A stretch of DNA of 27,938 nucleotides, taken from Ramicandelaber brevisporus (lineage: Eukaryota > Kickxellomycota > Ramicandelaberales > Ramicandelaberaceae). A model generated the notes under the pieces. That model saw only the letters and a list, made by a program, of their open reading frames with translations, did no database searches and was not told where the DNA came from. The stretch is from positions 45,624 to 73,561 of the forward strand of contig MU602704.1 in the NCBI GenBank assembly GCA_025201865.1, read 5' to 3'. The position numbers were made by a program, and so were the translations under genes. This document shows positions 9,497 to 20,596 of this stretch, piece by piece (position 1 is the stretch's first letter; each line of letters starts with the position of its first letter).

Positions 9497-12400
9497 ATGC
9501 ACTCACAAGTTGACTCGACCTCGTCATCGTCCAGCTGGGCCAATGCGATGCCTGCTGCCCAAGGTCTCTACGATCCGTCGCTTGAGAAGGATGCGTGCGG
9601 CGTGGGCTTCGTTGTTGACATTCATGGTCGCAGCTCGCACAAGATTCTCAAGGACTCCGAGTCTCTGCTCTGCAACATGACCCATCGTGGTGCCGTTGGT
9701 GCTGATATCCGCGATGGCGATGGTGCTGGTGTAATGACTGCCATTCCTCACCCGCTGCTCTATCGTGAGTTCAGCCGCATTGGTGTTACACTGCCGCCAC
9801 CGGGTAAATATGCCACTGGCAACATCTTCTTCCACTCCGACGACACCATCAGAGCCGAGAGCATCCGGGTCTTTGATGGCATTGCCCAGAGTCTTGGGCT
9901 GTCCATTCTTGGCTGGCGCACCGTTCCCACCAATGGGTCGATTCTTGGTCCAGTTGCACGCTCCAGAGAGCCGTGCATTATGCAGCCAGCCATTGTGCTT
10001 GCCAATAACCAGCCAGAAGCAGCAGCCACCACCACTGATGATGACGCTGATCAACAACAACACCAACAGCAGCAGCAACTGAATCTTGAGCGCAAACTGT
10101 ATTCTCTGCGCAAGAAGGCCACCCATGCCATTACACTTGCCAAGTGGTTCTACACGTGTTCCTTGTCCACTCGCACAATCATCTACAAGGGTCTGCTCGC
10201 TCCATCTCAAGTGCCACAGTACTTTGCCGACCTTGGTGATCCCTTGTATGTGACGCACTTTGCTCTTGTCCACTCTCGCTTCTCCACGAACACCTTCCCG
10301 TCATGGGACCGCGCTCACCCAATGCGCTGGATTGCCCACAATGGCGAGATCAATACCCTTCGTGGCAACAAGAACTGGATGCGTGCTCGCGAAGGTGTCA
10401 TGCATAGCGCCAAACTGGGCTCTGATTTGGAGCACCTGTATCCAGTTATTGAGGAAGGTGGCAGCGATTCGTCTGCTCTGGACAACGTGCTTGAGCTGCT
10501 TGTGCTCAACGGTGAGCTTACTCTCCCAGAGGCGGTGATGATGCTGATGCCAGAGGCCTGGCAGGGCAAAGAAGATATTGATGACCCGGCCAAGATTGGT
10601 TTCTACAAGTGGGCTGCCTGTCTGATGGAGCCATGGGATGGACCAGCTCTTGTCACATTCTCTGACGGCCGCTACTGTGGTGCCAACCTGGATCGCAACG
10701 GTCTTCGCCCATGCCGCTACTATATCACCAAGGACGATGTCATGATCTGTGCCTCTGAGGTTGGCGCTGTCAAGGTTGCCTCTGAGGATGTTGCCGCCAA
10801 AGGTCGCCTGCAGCCTGGAAAGATGCTGCTTGTTGATACCCAGGCTGGCCGTATCATTGATGACAGCGAGCTCAAGGCCAGTGTTTCCGTCAAGCGTCCA
10901 TTTGCTGAATGGGTCAAGCGCCAGCGCATCCAGCTGTCTTCTGTTCTCTCCAGCTACATTGCTGACACGCCAGCTGCTGCCATGGCCACCTTGAATGGAC
11001 TCGACTCGTCATTGGTTGCTGAGGATCCACGCCTGCGTGCATTTGGATTTACTCTTGAACAAGTCAATTTGATTCTGATGCCAATGGCTCTGGGTGGCAA
11101 GGAGGCTCTTGGTTCAATGGGCAATGACGTTGTGCTTGCGTGCATGGCTACTCAGCCGCGTCTCATCTACGACTACTTCCGCGAGTTGTTTGCACAAGTC
11201 ACCAATCCGCCAATTGATCCAATCCGTGAACGCATCGTCATGTCACTTGAATGCTACGTTGGTCCTGAAGGTAACATTTTGGAAATGGCAGAGAGCCAGG
11301 CGCATCGATTGGCATTGCCATCGCCTGTATTGACTCTTGAAGAGCTTGCTGCATTGCGTGCAATGGATCGCACTACAGATGAATCATGGAAAGTGGCTAC
11401 AATTGATATTACATTTAACCGAGACGATGGCGTCCGTGGCTATGTATCTGCACTGGAGCGCATTTGCTCCGAAGCCGCTGAGGCTATTGAAAAGGATGGA
11501 TACAAGATTATTATTCTGTCAGATCGCGGCGTGTCTCCAACCCGCGTTGCCATCAGCACTCTTATTGCAGCTGGCGGTGTTCATCACCATTTAGTCAAGA
11601 AGCGCCTGCGTACTCGTGCAGCTCTTATTGTTGAAACAGCCGAAGCTCGTGAAGTTCATCATGTATGTGTGTTGCTTGGTTATGGTGTTGATGCAATTTG
11701 CCCATATCTGGCTATTGAGTTGTTTTACAAGCTCCATCGTGAAGGCGCTGTTCATGACTTGGCCAAGAATACTCCAAATGTTCTGGTTGATAATTACAAG
11801 CATGCAATTGACGATGGCATTCTCAAGGTGATGTCTAAAATGGGTATTTCTACATTGCAGAGCTACAAGGGTGCGCAGATATTCGAAGCTCTCGGCATTG
11901 ATGATTCAGTCATTCGTCGCTGCTTCACTGGCACTGCCAGCCGCATCAAAGGCGCCACATTTGCAATCTTGGCTGCAGACTCGTTAGCTTATCATGAACG
12001 AGCCTATCCATCTGCTACAGCAAGCGACTTGATTCCTCGTGGATTGCCTGAGACTGGTGAGTATCATTGGCGCCATGGCGGTGAGCCCCATATGAATGAG
12101 CCTGCTCCAATTGCCTCGCTGCAGGATGCAGTTCGTACAAAGAACCAGACTGCCTACTCTTCATACTCTGAATCATCACTCCGCCAGATACGCAACTGCA
12201 CACTTCGTGGTATGTTGGACTTTGACTATGGAAGACCAGATATTGTGCCCGTTCCAATTGAAGAAGTTGAGTCGTGGAATCTAATTGCACGTAGATTTGT
12301 CACTGGAGCAATGTCATTTGGATCCATCTCATACGAGGCTCACACTGCATTGGCTGCTGCAATGAACCAAATTGGAGGTAAAAGTAACACGGGTGAAGGT

Positions 12401-15400
12401 GGAGAGGATCCAGAGCGATCAAAGCCCCTTGCCGATGGAACTCTGTTGCGCAGCGCCATCAAACAGATTGCATCTGGTAGATTTGGTGTTACTAGCTATT
12501 ACTTGGCTGATGCTGATGAATTGCAAATCAAAATGGCGCAAGGTGCTAAGCCAGGCGAAGGTGGTGAATTGGCTGGGTCAAAGGTATCTGAGGATATTGC
12601 ACGCACTAGAAAGACTACGCCTTATGTTGGATTGATCAGTCCGCCTCCTCTGCACGACATCTACTCGATTGAAGATTTAAAGCAGCTCATCTATGACTTG
12701 AAGAGCGCCAATCCAGTTGCTCGCGTTTCAGTTAAGCTTGTGTCTGAAGTGGGAGTTGGCATTATTGCAGCCGGTGTAGCCAAAGCCAAGGCCGATCACA
12801 TTCTTATTAGTGGTCATGATGGCGGCACAGGTGCTAGCAGATGGACTGGTATTAAGCATGCAGGACTTCCATGGGAACTTGGATTGGCCGAGACTCACCA
12901 AACTCTAGTGTTAAATGATCTGCGTGGAAGAGTGATCTTGCAAACTGATGGCCAGCTTAAGACTGGAAGAGACGTTGCCATCGCGTGCTTGCTTGGCGCA
13001 GAAGAATGGGGCTTTGCTACAACTCCATTGATTGCTCTTGGCTGCACCATGATGAAGGCCTGCCACACCAACAAATGTCCAGTTGGAATAGCCACCCAGG
13101 ATCCTGAATTACGCAAGAAGTTTGCAGGTCAGCCTGAGGATGTTATTAACTTCTTCTACTTTGTTGCTGAGGAGCTGCGTGGTATTATGGCTCGACTTGG
13201 TTTCCGCTCAATTAGCGAGATGGTTGGCCGCTCTGATATGCTCGTTGTTGATCAGTCCATTCGCAATGCAAAGACTGATTCACTTGATCTGACTCCAATA
13301 CTGACTCCTGCCTATCGTCTCCGTTCAGGCGTAGCCACTAGCAACATTGTATCTCAAGACCATGAGCTGGACAAGCGTCTCGATAACCAGCTCATTGCTG
13401 GCTCTCGTCCTGCTCTTGAGCGTGGCCAGCGTGTTCAATTATCTGCCACTGTTGGAAACGTTGATCGCTCGGTTGGCACTACTCTTGCCTATCACGTATC
13501 CTACCACTATGGCGAGCGTGGTTTGCCAGATGACACTATTCATGTAAAGTTGCATGGCTCAGCTGGCCAATCGTTTGGTGCATTTGTTGCTTCAGGCATC
13601 ACTCTTGAGCTTGAAGGCGATGCCAATGACTACGTCGGCAAAGGTCTCTCTGGCGGTCGTCTTGTTCTGTATCCACCTCGTGATTCCACCTTCCGTGCTG
13701 AGGATAACATTATCATTGGCAATGTGTGCCTGTATGGTGCCACTGGCGGCGCTGCATTCTTCCGCGGTATGGCTGGCGAGCGCTTTGCCGTCCGTAACTC
13801 TGGCGCAGTGGCCGTTGTCGAAGGCTGTGGTGATCATGGCTGTGAGTACATGACTGGTGGTCGTGTCATCATTCTTGGCTCAACTGGCCGTAACTTTGCT
13901 GCCGGCATGAGCGGTGGAATTGCATACATCATCGAAGAGTCTGAGTCTGATTTGGCTGCTGCTGCTTCTGTTCCATTCGCCAAGCGCTGCAACCACGAGA
14001 TGGTCGAGCTGGAGACTGTTGACGATGCAGATGAAATTGCATTCCTGCGTCGCACCATCACTGACCACCAGTATCACACTGGCTCTGAGAAGGCTGCTCG
14101 TGTCCTGTCTCGCTTTGACCAGTTGCTGCCCCGCGTCATCAAGGTCATGCCAACCGACTACAAGCGCATTCTCGAGAAGGAGCGTCAAGACAAGCTCAAG
14201 CCTGCCGAGTCTATTGCTGTTCAGCCACCTGCTGCGCCACTCAAGCCTGCCGTCACTGCCCATGAGCCAGCTCTGCTCGATATTGAAGACTCCATGGTTG
14301 ATGAGGAGGCTGCCTTGGCACGCCAGGGCAAGCTCGACAAGCTGCGTGGCTTCATGAAGTACAAGCGTCGTGGCGATCCATATCGCCCGGCCAAGCGCCG
14401 CGTCAAGGACTGGAATGAGATCAACGCTCGCCTGGATCCAGACCGTCTCAAGGTTCAGGCGGCTCGCTGTATGGATTGCGGTGTTCCATTCTGCCAAAGT
14501 GACCAGACTGGCTGTCCAATCGGCAATGTCATCCCCAAGTGGAATGATCTCATCTTCAAGGGCCAGTGGCAGGAAGCGCTCGAACGCTTGCTCCGCACCA
14601 ACAACTTCCCAGAGTTTACTGGTCGCGTCTGCCCAGCTCCATGCGAAGGCGCCTGCGTCGCTGGCATCAATGAACTGCCAGTCAGCATCAAGAGCATTGA
14701 GTGCGCCATCATTGACAAGGGCTTCGAGATGGGTTGGATGATTCCTAGCCCACCAGCTCATCGCACTGGTCGCACTATTGCCATTGTTGGCTCTGGTCCC
14801 GCTGGCTTGGCTGCCGCTGATATGCTCAACAAAGCTGGTCACTCTGTCACAGTCTACGACCGCAACGACCGCATCGGCGGTCTGCTCATGTACGGCATCC
14901 CGAACATGAAGCTCGACAAGCGCATTGTGCAGCGTCGCGTGGATCTGCTGGAGGCTGAGGGCATCAAGTTTGTGACCAACGCTCACGTTGGTGTCAACGT
15001 CGATGCAGTGCAGGTGCGCGAGTCCCACGATGCTCTGCTGTTGGCAACTGGTGCCACCTGGCCACGTGATTTGCCAATTCCTGGTCGCCGTGAACTGAAT
15101 GGCATCCACTTTGCCATGGAGTTCTTGCAGCAGAACACCAAGGCTCTTCTGGATAACGGCGGCTCCACCCTCCCATCCGTCAACAATGGCAACTACTTGT
15201 CAGCAAAGGGCAAGAAGGTTATCGTCATTGGTGGCGGTGACACTGGTTGTGATTGCTTGGCCACCGCCACTCGCCATGGTGCTACTTCTGTCGTCAACTT
15301 TGAGTTGCTGCCTCAGCCGTCTGTTGGCCGTGACCCACATGGCACCAACCCGTGGCCAGAGTTCCCGCGCGTCTTCAAGGTTGACTATGGCCACGCTGAG

Positions 15401-15970
15401 GTCGAGGCTCAGTATGGTCGTGACCCGCGCGAGTATTGTGTGCTGTCCAAGCGCTTCGTTGGCGACAAGGAGGGCAACCTGGTTGGTATCGAGACTGTTC
15501 GCGTTGAATGGACTCGTGACGGTGGTCTCTCCAACAAGTATGGCAAGTGGAACATGCGCGAGATTCCAGGCACTGAGCAGTTCTTCGAGGCTGATATGAT
15601 CTTGCTCGCAATGGGCTTCATGGGTCCAGAGCAGAAGATCCTCGAGCAGCTCGGTCTCAAGGCCAACCGCTTCACCAACATTGAGACTGTTGCAGCAAGT
15701 GGATACGCAACCGCTGTGCCTGGTGTCTATGCTGCTGGCGATTGCCGCCGTGGCCAGAGTTTGATTGTCTGGGGCATCAACGAAGGTCGCCAAGCTGCCC
15801 GCGAGATTGATCAGTATCTGGTTGGCGAAACCAGTCTCCCGGTTACTGGTGGCATCCAGCAACGCTCGCTCGAGTCGCTGGCTCACATTAAGATGAGTGG
15901 TTTAACTCTGTCGCAGTCGATTGCTGCCTCTTCAATTGCCGGGCTGGCTGCTTCCCCGCTCAAGGTATAA
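9497..15970 (+). CDS. GLT1: Glutamate synthase (NADH-type), fused large and small subunits
   Basis: This 2157-residue fused GOGAT makes two glutamates from glutamine and 2-oxoglutarate with NAD(P)H; length matches yeast Glt1. After a short leader (residues 1-33) comes the catalytic Cys34 of the class II amidotransferase domain (KDACGVGF), exposed by propeptide removal in this family. Residues 258-290 hold RFSTNTFPSW and AHNGEINT. The FMN domain includes GHDGGTGAS (about 1106-1114) and the 3Fe-4S cysteines C1183, C1189 and C1194 (C-x5-C-x4-C). A GXGXG beta-helix domain follows (about 1340-1520). The small-subunit part starts near 1605, with Cys-rich MDCGVPFCQSDQTGCPIGN and VCPAPCEGAC for 4Fe-4S clusters, then dinucleotide folds at 1765-1770 (GSGPAG) and 1912-1917 (GGGDTG). 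A Gln/Asp-rich insert (about 178-195) interrupts the amidotransferase domain. No intron is seen. It converges on the kinase gene with a 221-bp AT-rich spacer. Confidence 0.98.
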   Translation: MHSQVDSTSSSSSWANAMPAAQGLYDPSLEKDACGVGFVVDIHGRSSHKILKDSESLLCNMTHRGAVGADIRDGDGAGVMTAIPHPLLYREFSRIGVTLPPPGKYATGNIFFHSDDTIRAESIRVFDGIAQSLGLSILGWRTVPTNGSILGPVARSREPCIMQPAIVLANNQPEAAATTTDDDADQQQHQQQQQLNLERKLYSLRKKATHAITLAKWFYTCSLSTRTIIYKGLLAPSQVPQYFADLGDPLYVTHFALVHSRFSTNTFPSWDRAHPMRWIAHNGEINTLRGNKNWMRAREGVMHSAKLGSDLEHLYPVIEEGGSDSSALDNVLELLVLNGELTLPEAVMMLMPEAWQGKEDIDDPAKIGFYKWAACLMEPWDGPALVTFSDGRYCGANLDRNGLRPCRYYITKDDVMICASEVGAVKVASEDVAAKGRLQPGKMLLVDTQAGRIIDDSELKASVSVKRPFAEWVKRQRIQLSSVLSSYIADTPAAAMATLNGLDSSLVAEDPRLRAFGFTLEQVNLILMPMALGGKEALGSMGNDVVLACMATQPRLIYDYFRELFAQVTNPPIDPIRERIVMSLECYVGPEGNILEMAESQAHRLALPSPVLTLEELAALRAMDRTTDESWKVATIDITFNRDDGVRGYVSALERICSEAAEAIEKDGYKIIILSDRGVSPTRVAISTLIAAGGVHHHLVKKRLRTRAALIVETAEAREVHHVCVLLGYGVDAICPYLAIELFYKLHREGAVHDLAKNTPNVLVDNYKHAIDDGILKVMSKMGISTLQSYKGAQIFEALGIDDSVIRRCFTGTASRIKGATFAILAADSLAYHERAYPSATASDLIPRGLPETGEYHWRHGGEPHMNEPAPIASLQDAVRTKNQTAYSSYSESSLRQIRNCTLRGMLDFDYGRPDIVPVPIEEVESWNLIARRFVTGAMSFGSISYEAHTALAAAMNQIGGKSNTGEGGEDPERSKPLADGTLLRSAIKQIASGRFGVTSYYLADADELQIKMAQGAKPGEGGELAGSKVSEDIARTRKTTPYVGLISPPPLHDIYSIEDLKQLIYDLKSANPVARVSVKLVSEVGVGIIAAGVAKAKADHILISGHDGGTGASRWTGIKHAGLPWELGLAETHQTLVLNDLRGRVILQTDGQLKTGRDVAIACLLGAEEWGFATTPLIALGCTMMKACHTNKCPVGIATQDPELRKKFAGQPEDVINFFYFVAEELRGIMARLGFRSISEMVGRSDMLVVDQSIRNAKTDSLDLTPILTPAYRLRSGVATSNIVSQDHELDKRLDNQLIAGSRPALERGQRVQLSATVGNVDRSVGTTLAYHVSYHYGERGLPDDTIHVKLHGSAGQSFGAFVASGITLELEGDANDYVGKGLSGGRLVLYPPRDSTFRAEDNIIIGNVCLYGATGGAAFFRGMAGERFAVRNSGAVAVVEGCGDHGCEYMTGGRVIILGSTGRNFAAGMSGGIAYIIEESESDLAAAASVPFAKRCNHEMVELETVDDADEIAFLRRTITDHQYHTGSEKAARVLSRFDQLLPRVIKVMPTDYKRILEKERQDKLKPAESIAVQPPAAPLKPAVTAHEPALLDIEDSMVDEEAALARQGKLDKLRGFMKYKRRGDPYRPAKRRVKDWNEINARLDPDRLKVQAARCMDCGVPFCQSDQTGCPIGNVIPKWNDLIFKGQWQEALERLLRTNNFPEFTGRVCPAPCEGACVAGINELPVSIKSIECAIIDKGFEMGWMIPSPPAHRTGRTIAIVGSGPAGLAAADMLNKAGHSVTVYDRNDRIGGLLMYGIPNMKLDKRIVQRRVDLLEAEGIKFVTNAHVGVNVDAVQVRESHDALLLATGATWPRDLPIPGRRELNGIHFAMEFLQQNTKALLDNGGSTLPSVNNGNYLSAKGKKVIVIGGGDTGCDCLATATRHGATSVVNFELLPQPSVGRDPHGTNPWPEFPRVFKVDYGHAEVEAQYGRDPREYCVLSKRFVGDKEGNLVGIETVRVEWTRDGGLSNKYGKWNMREIPGTEQFFEADMILLAMGFMGPEQKILEQLGLKANRFTNIETVAASGYATAVPGVYAAGDCRRGQSLIVWGINEGRQAAREIDQYLVGETSLPVTGGIQQRSLESLAHIKMSGLTLSQSIAASSIAGLAASPLKV

Positions 15971-16191
15971 TTTTTCTTTTCATTTTTCATTTTCTTTACT
16001 CACTTCTTTTTTCTGCTTTAGTATGCTTTAGTTTATATTCGTTTCAATTATCACACTTTGTTTAATTTTATTGTATTCGGAATTAACTTTAACGTTTGAT
16101 ATCGCTAAATCAGAGTTATAATCGAGAGTAAATGTAGAGTAAGGTAAAAAATGTTTATGTCAAATGATATTTTTTATGAGAAATCAATCGT

Positions 16192-18277
16192 TTAAGATGG
16201 TTTAAATCCCATTAATCTGATGGACTGATGCTTCCGTCTATCACTGTTACCATTACTACCAACTGTGCCAGACTTGGCTCCATCAGATGCATGGTTGAAC
16301 ATTGGCAGTGAGCTGGATTCGCCGGTTGGCGAGATCATTGTTGGCACTGGTCGTCCAAACGCATCCAAGCCGTCATCCATAAAGCCATCGACATCGAATC
16401 CCAATGCAGCACCGCCAGTAGTGGTGACGGCAGAAGATGCCATCTGCGGCGCATCGTATCGTTGCTGAAGATGGCGTGCACCATGAGAGGCCAACAGTGT
16501 CATAGAGTCATCCGCAGCCATCAGCCGACTGCTACGCTTCTGACTTTTGTCATTCTGCTTGAGTCTCTGAAACTGTTGTTGTTGTTGCTGCTGGAGCTGC
16601 AACTGCAGCTGTTGATGGTGATAGTGAGACGGCGAGGCAGCTGAAGTGGGACGGCCTTCGATAACATCAGTGTAAACATGCCGACGTTGCTGGTGGCCGT
16701 TATGAGCAATGATGGTCTGGTTACGGAAGTGTGCTGTTTCTGGATCGAGCTGCACGACATCTGCCGGTGATGCCGACCGCCCAAACTCCTCCAGCTCGTC
16801 AGAAGATGCCCGGGATGCATTCGGAGTAAACGAATGTTCACCATGTGCATCTGCACCCGCATCCGCATCTTCTGTGTATTGTTGTCTATTGTTCGAGATT
16901 GCCAGCAATGATGCGTCACTACCATTGTGTGAGTTTGACTGTGCCAACGCAGCAACTTCCTCGTGAATCAAAGATGATAGCGATGGCTGCTGCTGCATCA
17001 TCAAGGTAGTAGCTGTGGCATCGCCGTGAGTTCGCACTGAATCCACAGATGGACGCAGGGGAAGATTGATGGGAGCAGGGCTTGCTGGACTGGCACGAGA
17101 CGAAGGACCAGTGGAATTGTGCTGCTGTGGCTGTTGCTGGTCAACAGAGCCAGGTCCACGAGCAAGAGAAGCAGAGATTGTGTTCTTGGCCATCATTGGA
17201 TCTGACATGGCTGCTGCTGCTGGCTGGTATCCATCCTGATGCTGGTAGTGCTGATACTGTTGAGCGTGATGGTATGCATTTTGAGCTGCGTGAATGAGCG
17301 CACTGTTCTGCTGACGGTTGATAATACCTGCACTCACGTTGAGCGGAACCTTTCCAACTGGACCAGCCGTGGCGCCATTGAGTGGGCCATCAGTGGCAGT
17401 AGCAATCCGCCTCCAAGATACCGGTGCAACGTTGTACTGTGGTCCAGCAACCGAAGCAGGCACGCCAGAGCCGTACACCTGCTGTGGTGAGAGAGACTGT
17501 CTGGGGTTCTGCGATTGCTGGTGCTGGTGCTGGTGCTGGTGCTGACGTTGTTGAGCTTGAGCTAGCTGCTGAGCACCGCTCTGTAAATTCTGCTTTGGAG
17601 ATGTACCTAAAACCATGAATGCCTGAGGCAGCATTGACGTTCTGTGTGGATCGCTCGATAGACTGCGTCTCCTCAGACCGTTGCCAACAGCGGGACCTGG
17701 CTGAGGTGATGCGGCATTGGGAGGCTGTACACCTGCAAATGGAGCAGTATCGGCCGAGACATGAACTGGGCTGGCAGACGACTTTGGAAGCGCAGGACTG
17801 CGGATATGAGGACTGACGACAGGCTGGCGAGTGCCAAGGACAAAGTCATTCAAGCGTAGAGTGTCAGGCCGGTCGGTCAAGTGAGACTGCTCATCAGAAC
17901 GTGGTGCTTGATGCGGAGCTGCTGTAGGATTCAATGGGCTAGCGCGGCGCTCAGGGTTGCCTGGGAGTCCAACAGAGTGGCGTTCACGTGGATCTTGGCC
18001 AACTGAGACTGTCCGTGGCAGCGGAATCTGGGCCAGCTCAGGGGATTGTTGACGTGAGCCTGGCTGCTGCTGCTGTTGATGTTGCTGATGTTGCTGCTGT
18101 TGTTGATGATGTGAGTTTCGTGGCTGCTGGTTGACTACATTGAGTTGACGAGCCATGTGTAACTGATGTTGCTTTTGTTGTTCAACAAACTGTTGCAATT
18201 GACGCTGCTGTTGTTCTTGATATTGAACTGGAGGTGGACTCAACATTGGGTGGTTGAATGCATGATTTTGTGGCTGC

Positions 18278-18309
<32 letters not shown>

Positions 18310-19659
18310 CGGATTGTTGTTGTTATTGGCACCATTCTGTTGACGTCTCGGTGCAGTAGCTCCGCTTGGCCGCATTAGCCGCTGATTTGAGCGAGGCGGA
18401 GCAGCCGGAGGAGGAGGCCGCGGGAGTGGGTTGTTGGGGTCAATGGGAACAGCACGGGACTGGAGTACTGAGCGATGATCTTCGCTAATGTTATTGACGG
18501 GGTCTACGCATTTCACCCATTCAGGTGGATCGCCAACTGAAGCCTTCTTCTGATCGATTACACCTTGATAGCGTTCGTACTGCAGATAGTCAAATAGCTT
18601 AAACTTCCGTTCAATTAACTCCATTTCCTTGGTTTTGCCCATTTTAGCCAAGTTTGTTTTACGTTTGGGTCTGGCATCCAGTGGATTTTGCTCCAAAAGC
18701 AACTCCTCCAAGTCATACGTAATGTCGAAATTGGATCTGTCAGAGTCAGGCACAAAAGGAGGATCCAGCTGCTTATGTTCCAGTCTAGTCCAGTCAAATG
18801 ATCTAAAATAGGGATGCTGCTGAATCGATCGGAATCCATCAGAGCTATTTCCATTGTTGCAGCCCAGTCTCTTCCGAACATCTCTCTGGAGGAACGACTG
18901 CATTGCACTTAGACAATCGCTGGATACTGTGACCTGGCCATCAACAGGGTATCTGATTTCTTGATACCGGATGGCATGTCTCATTTGTTTTGCATCGTCA
19001 TATCTAAAGGGTCTCATTCCATAGATGCATTCGTAAAACACAACACCCAGTGACCAGTAATCCACCGATGTATCATATCCAGTGTTCAGCAGCATTTCAG
19101 GTGCCATGTACGAGTAAGTTCCCGAATGACTTTGCAATAGACACCCGGGTGACAGCTTGGTAGCTATGTTAAAATCAGTAATGTGAACATGGCCTCTTTC
19201 ATCCAGTAGCAAATTATCTGGTTTGATGTCACGATGCACTATTCCGTGGTTATGCAGATATCTCAATGCACAAACCACTTCTGCAATCCAAAATCTGACA
19301 ATTCCTTCGACAAATCTTCTCCGTGTAATGTGAAATCTCAAGTCACCGCCCAGCATCAAATCTAAACACATGTACATGTTGTCGTCATCTTGAAACGCAA
19401 ATCTCAAATTAACCAACAGGGGATGATCAATAGCCTCAAGCAGTAATCGTTCTCGAAGCACATTTTTCAGCGCATCCATCTGAACACATTCAACTTTGGA
19501 AATGTATTTGAGCGCATACAGTCTCTTTGAATCTCTTCTTTCCACTATGCGAACTTTGCCAAAACTACCTCTGCCAACTGCACGTAACAAATTGAAATGA
19601 GCCAGACTAATCTCCGCATTGGGATCTGGTCTCGCCTCACGAGACACTCCATTACCCAT
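16192..19659 (-). CDS. Ser/Thr kinase, YANK/STK32 family, with a very long Gln-rich tail
   Basis: This is a 1155-residue AGC-type kinase of the YANK (STK32) group. MGNGVS at the N terminus fits the N-myristoylation pattern, also seen in the animal proteins, so membrane attachment is likely. The kinase domain spans about 22-286: glycine loop GRGSFG (29-34), catalytic Lys51, HRD at 142-144, metal-binding motif DFN (162-164) in place of DFG as is usual in this family, and APE at 186-188. A conserved AGC-like tail follows (about 287-365, with LEELLLEQNPLDARPKRK). Residues about 400-1155 are disordered, rich in Gln, His, Pro and Ser with many CAG-encoded runs. Animal members are about 400-480 residues, so the tail is an unusual addition. 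All residues needed for activity appear present. Substrates are unknown. The start is the first ATG, preceded by an AAT/CAATGG-repeat leader. Confidence 0.93.
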
Positions 19660-20596
19660 ACTAACTAACGGCTATATAGTGAGTCCAGCTCGGCAATAAT
19701 AATAAAAAGTAATAACAATGATAACAACAATAGCAATGGCAATGGCAATGGCAGCAATAATAATAAAGTATCAACAAGAGTAGCAGCCGGAGAGAAGTAG
19801 TAACAGGAGATGCGGTGCTAAGCAAGCCTCCAAAATAAAAGAGTGAAAGCAAAGATGACAAAAAGCAGGCAGTCAGAGCAAGGCGGAGATAGTGTCAAAG
19901 GAGGGAAAGAACAAACGACAGAAACAATCAACCCGCACAAACCAAGCAAGCCAAAGCAAACCAAAGCAAGTCAAAGTCAACACAGAGGAATGGACACACA
20001 GATAGGCGGATAGACAGACAGACAGACACACAGACAATGCTGGATGGGTGGATGGATGGAAAAAGGGAGATGAGGTGGAAAAAAGGGAGGTGGGATGAGA
20101 GGCACACGGCAGGCCAAAACAAAAGAAAACAAAGCGAGTAGAGAGGCGAGGGTGCTCTTGCTCACCAACTCAAGGGCACGACAAGGACAGGGAAAGCAGA
20201 CAGAGCCAAAAGGTGACCCAGAGCAATACAACGGCAGACTGTGTGTTTGTAGGAATTTGTAAAACCACCCAGGCAAACAATTACTGGAGAGGAGTAGGTG
20301 GGAGGTAGAAGGAGCCTGGTGTACTGTCTGTTCGGCGTGGTTGGTGGTTGGTGGTTGGTGGCTAGTGGTGGCTAGTGGTGGTTGGCTGATCGTGGCACAA
20401 CTTCTCGAACAAAACTAGCAGAGGCTACGGAATGGTGGCGGTAGACTCCCCCGAAGAGCAGGAGTGAGTGAGGTAGGCAGGCGGGCAAGCAGGCAAGCAG
20501 ACAGGTAGACAGGTAGACAGGCAAACAGGCAAACAGATAGTCAGGAGAAGAGTGGAGCTGTTTTATTAATTGTTGCTTTCGCTGTCGCTGTCGCTG
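19660..20596. other. Repeat-rich region upstream of the kinase gene
   Basis: No gene-like ORF is seen. It should hold the kinase promoter and 5' leader (minus strand). Simple repeats fill it: AAT/CAATGG units at 19692-19770; CAGA and GGAT units at 20010-20060; GGTGGTT/GGTGGCTA units at 20339-20385 (GG tracts on the plus strand); and 8-bp CAGGTAGA/CAGGCAAA units at 20474-20540. On the minus strand an AATAAA hexamer (20562-20567) could serve a gene ending at 20597. Confidence 0.5.
20339..20385 (+). repeat. GGTGGTT/GGTGGCTA tandem repeat
   Basis: About six 7-8-bp units with GG doublets, giving a plus strand with many short G tracts. A two-tetrad quadruplex is conceivable but unproven. Confidence 0.8.

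Noticed and set aside
13880-15109. 409-codon minus-strand frame within GLT1
   Set aside because: It is antisense to a highly conserved GLT1 region and is a by-product of that gene's codon use.
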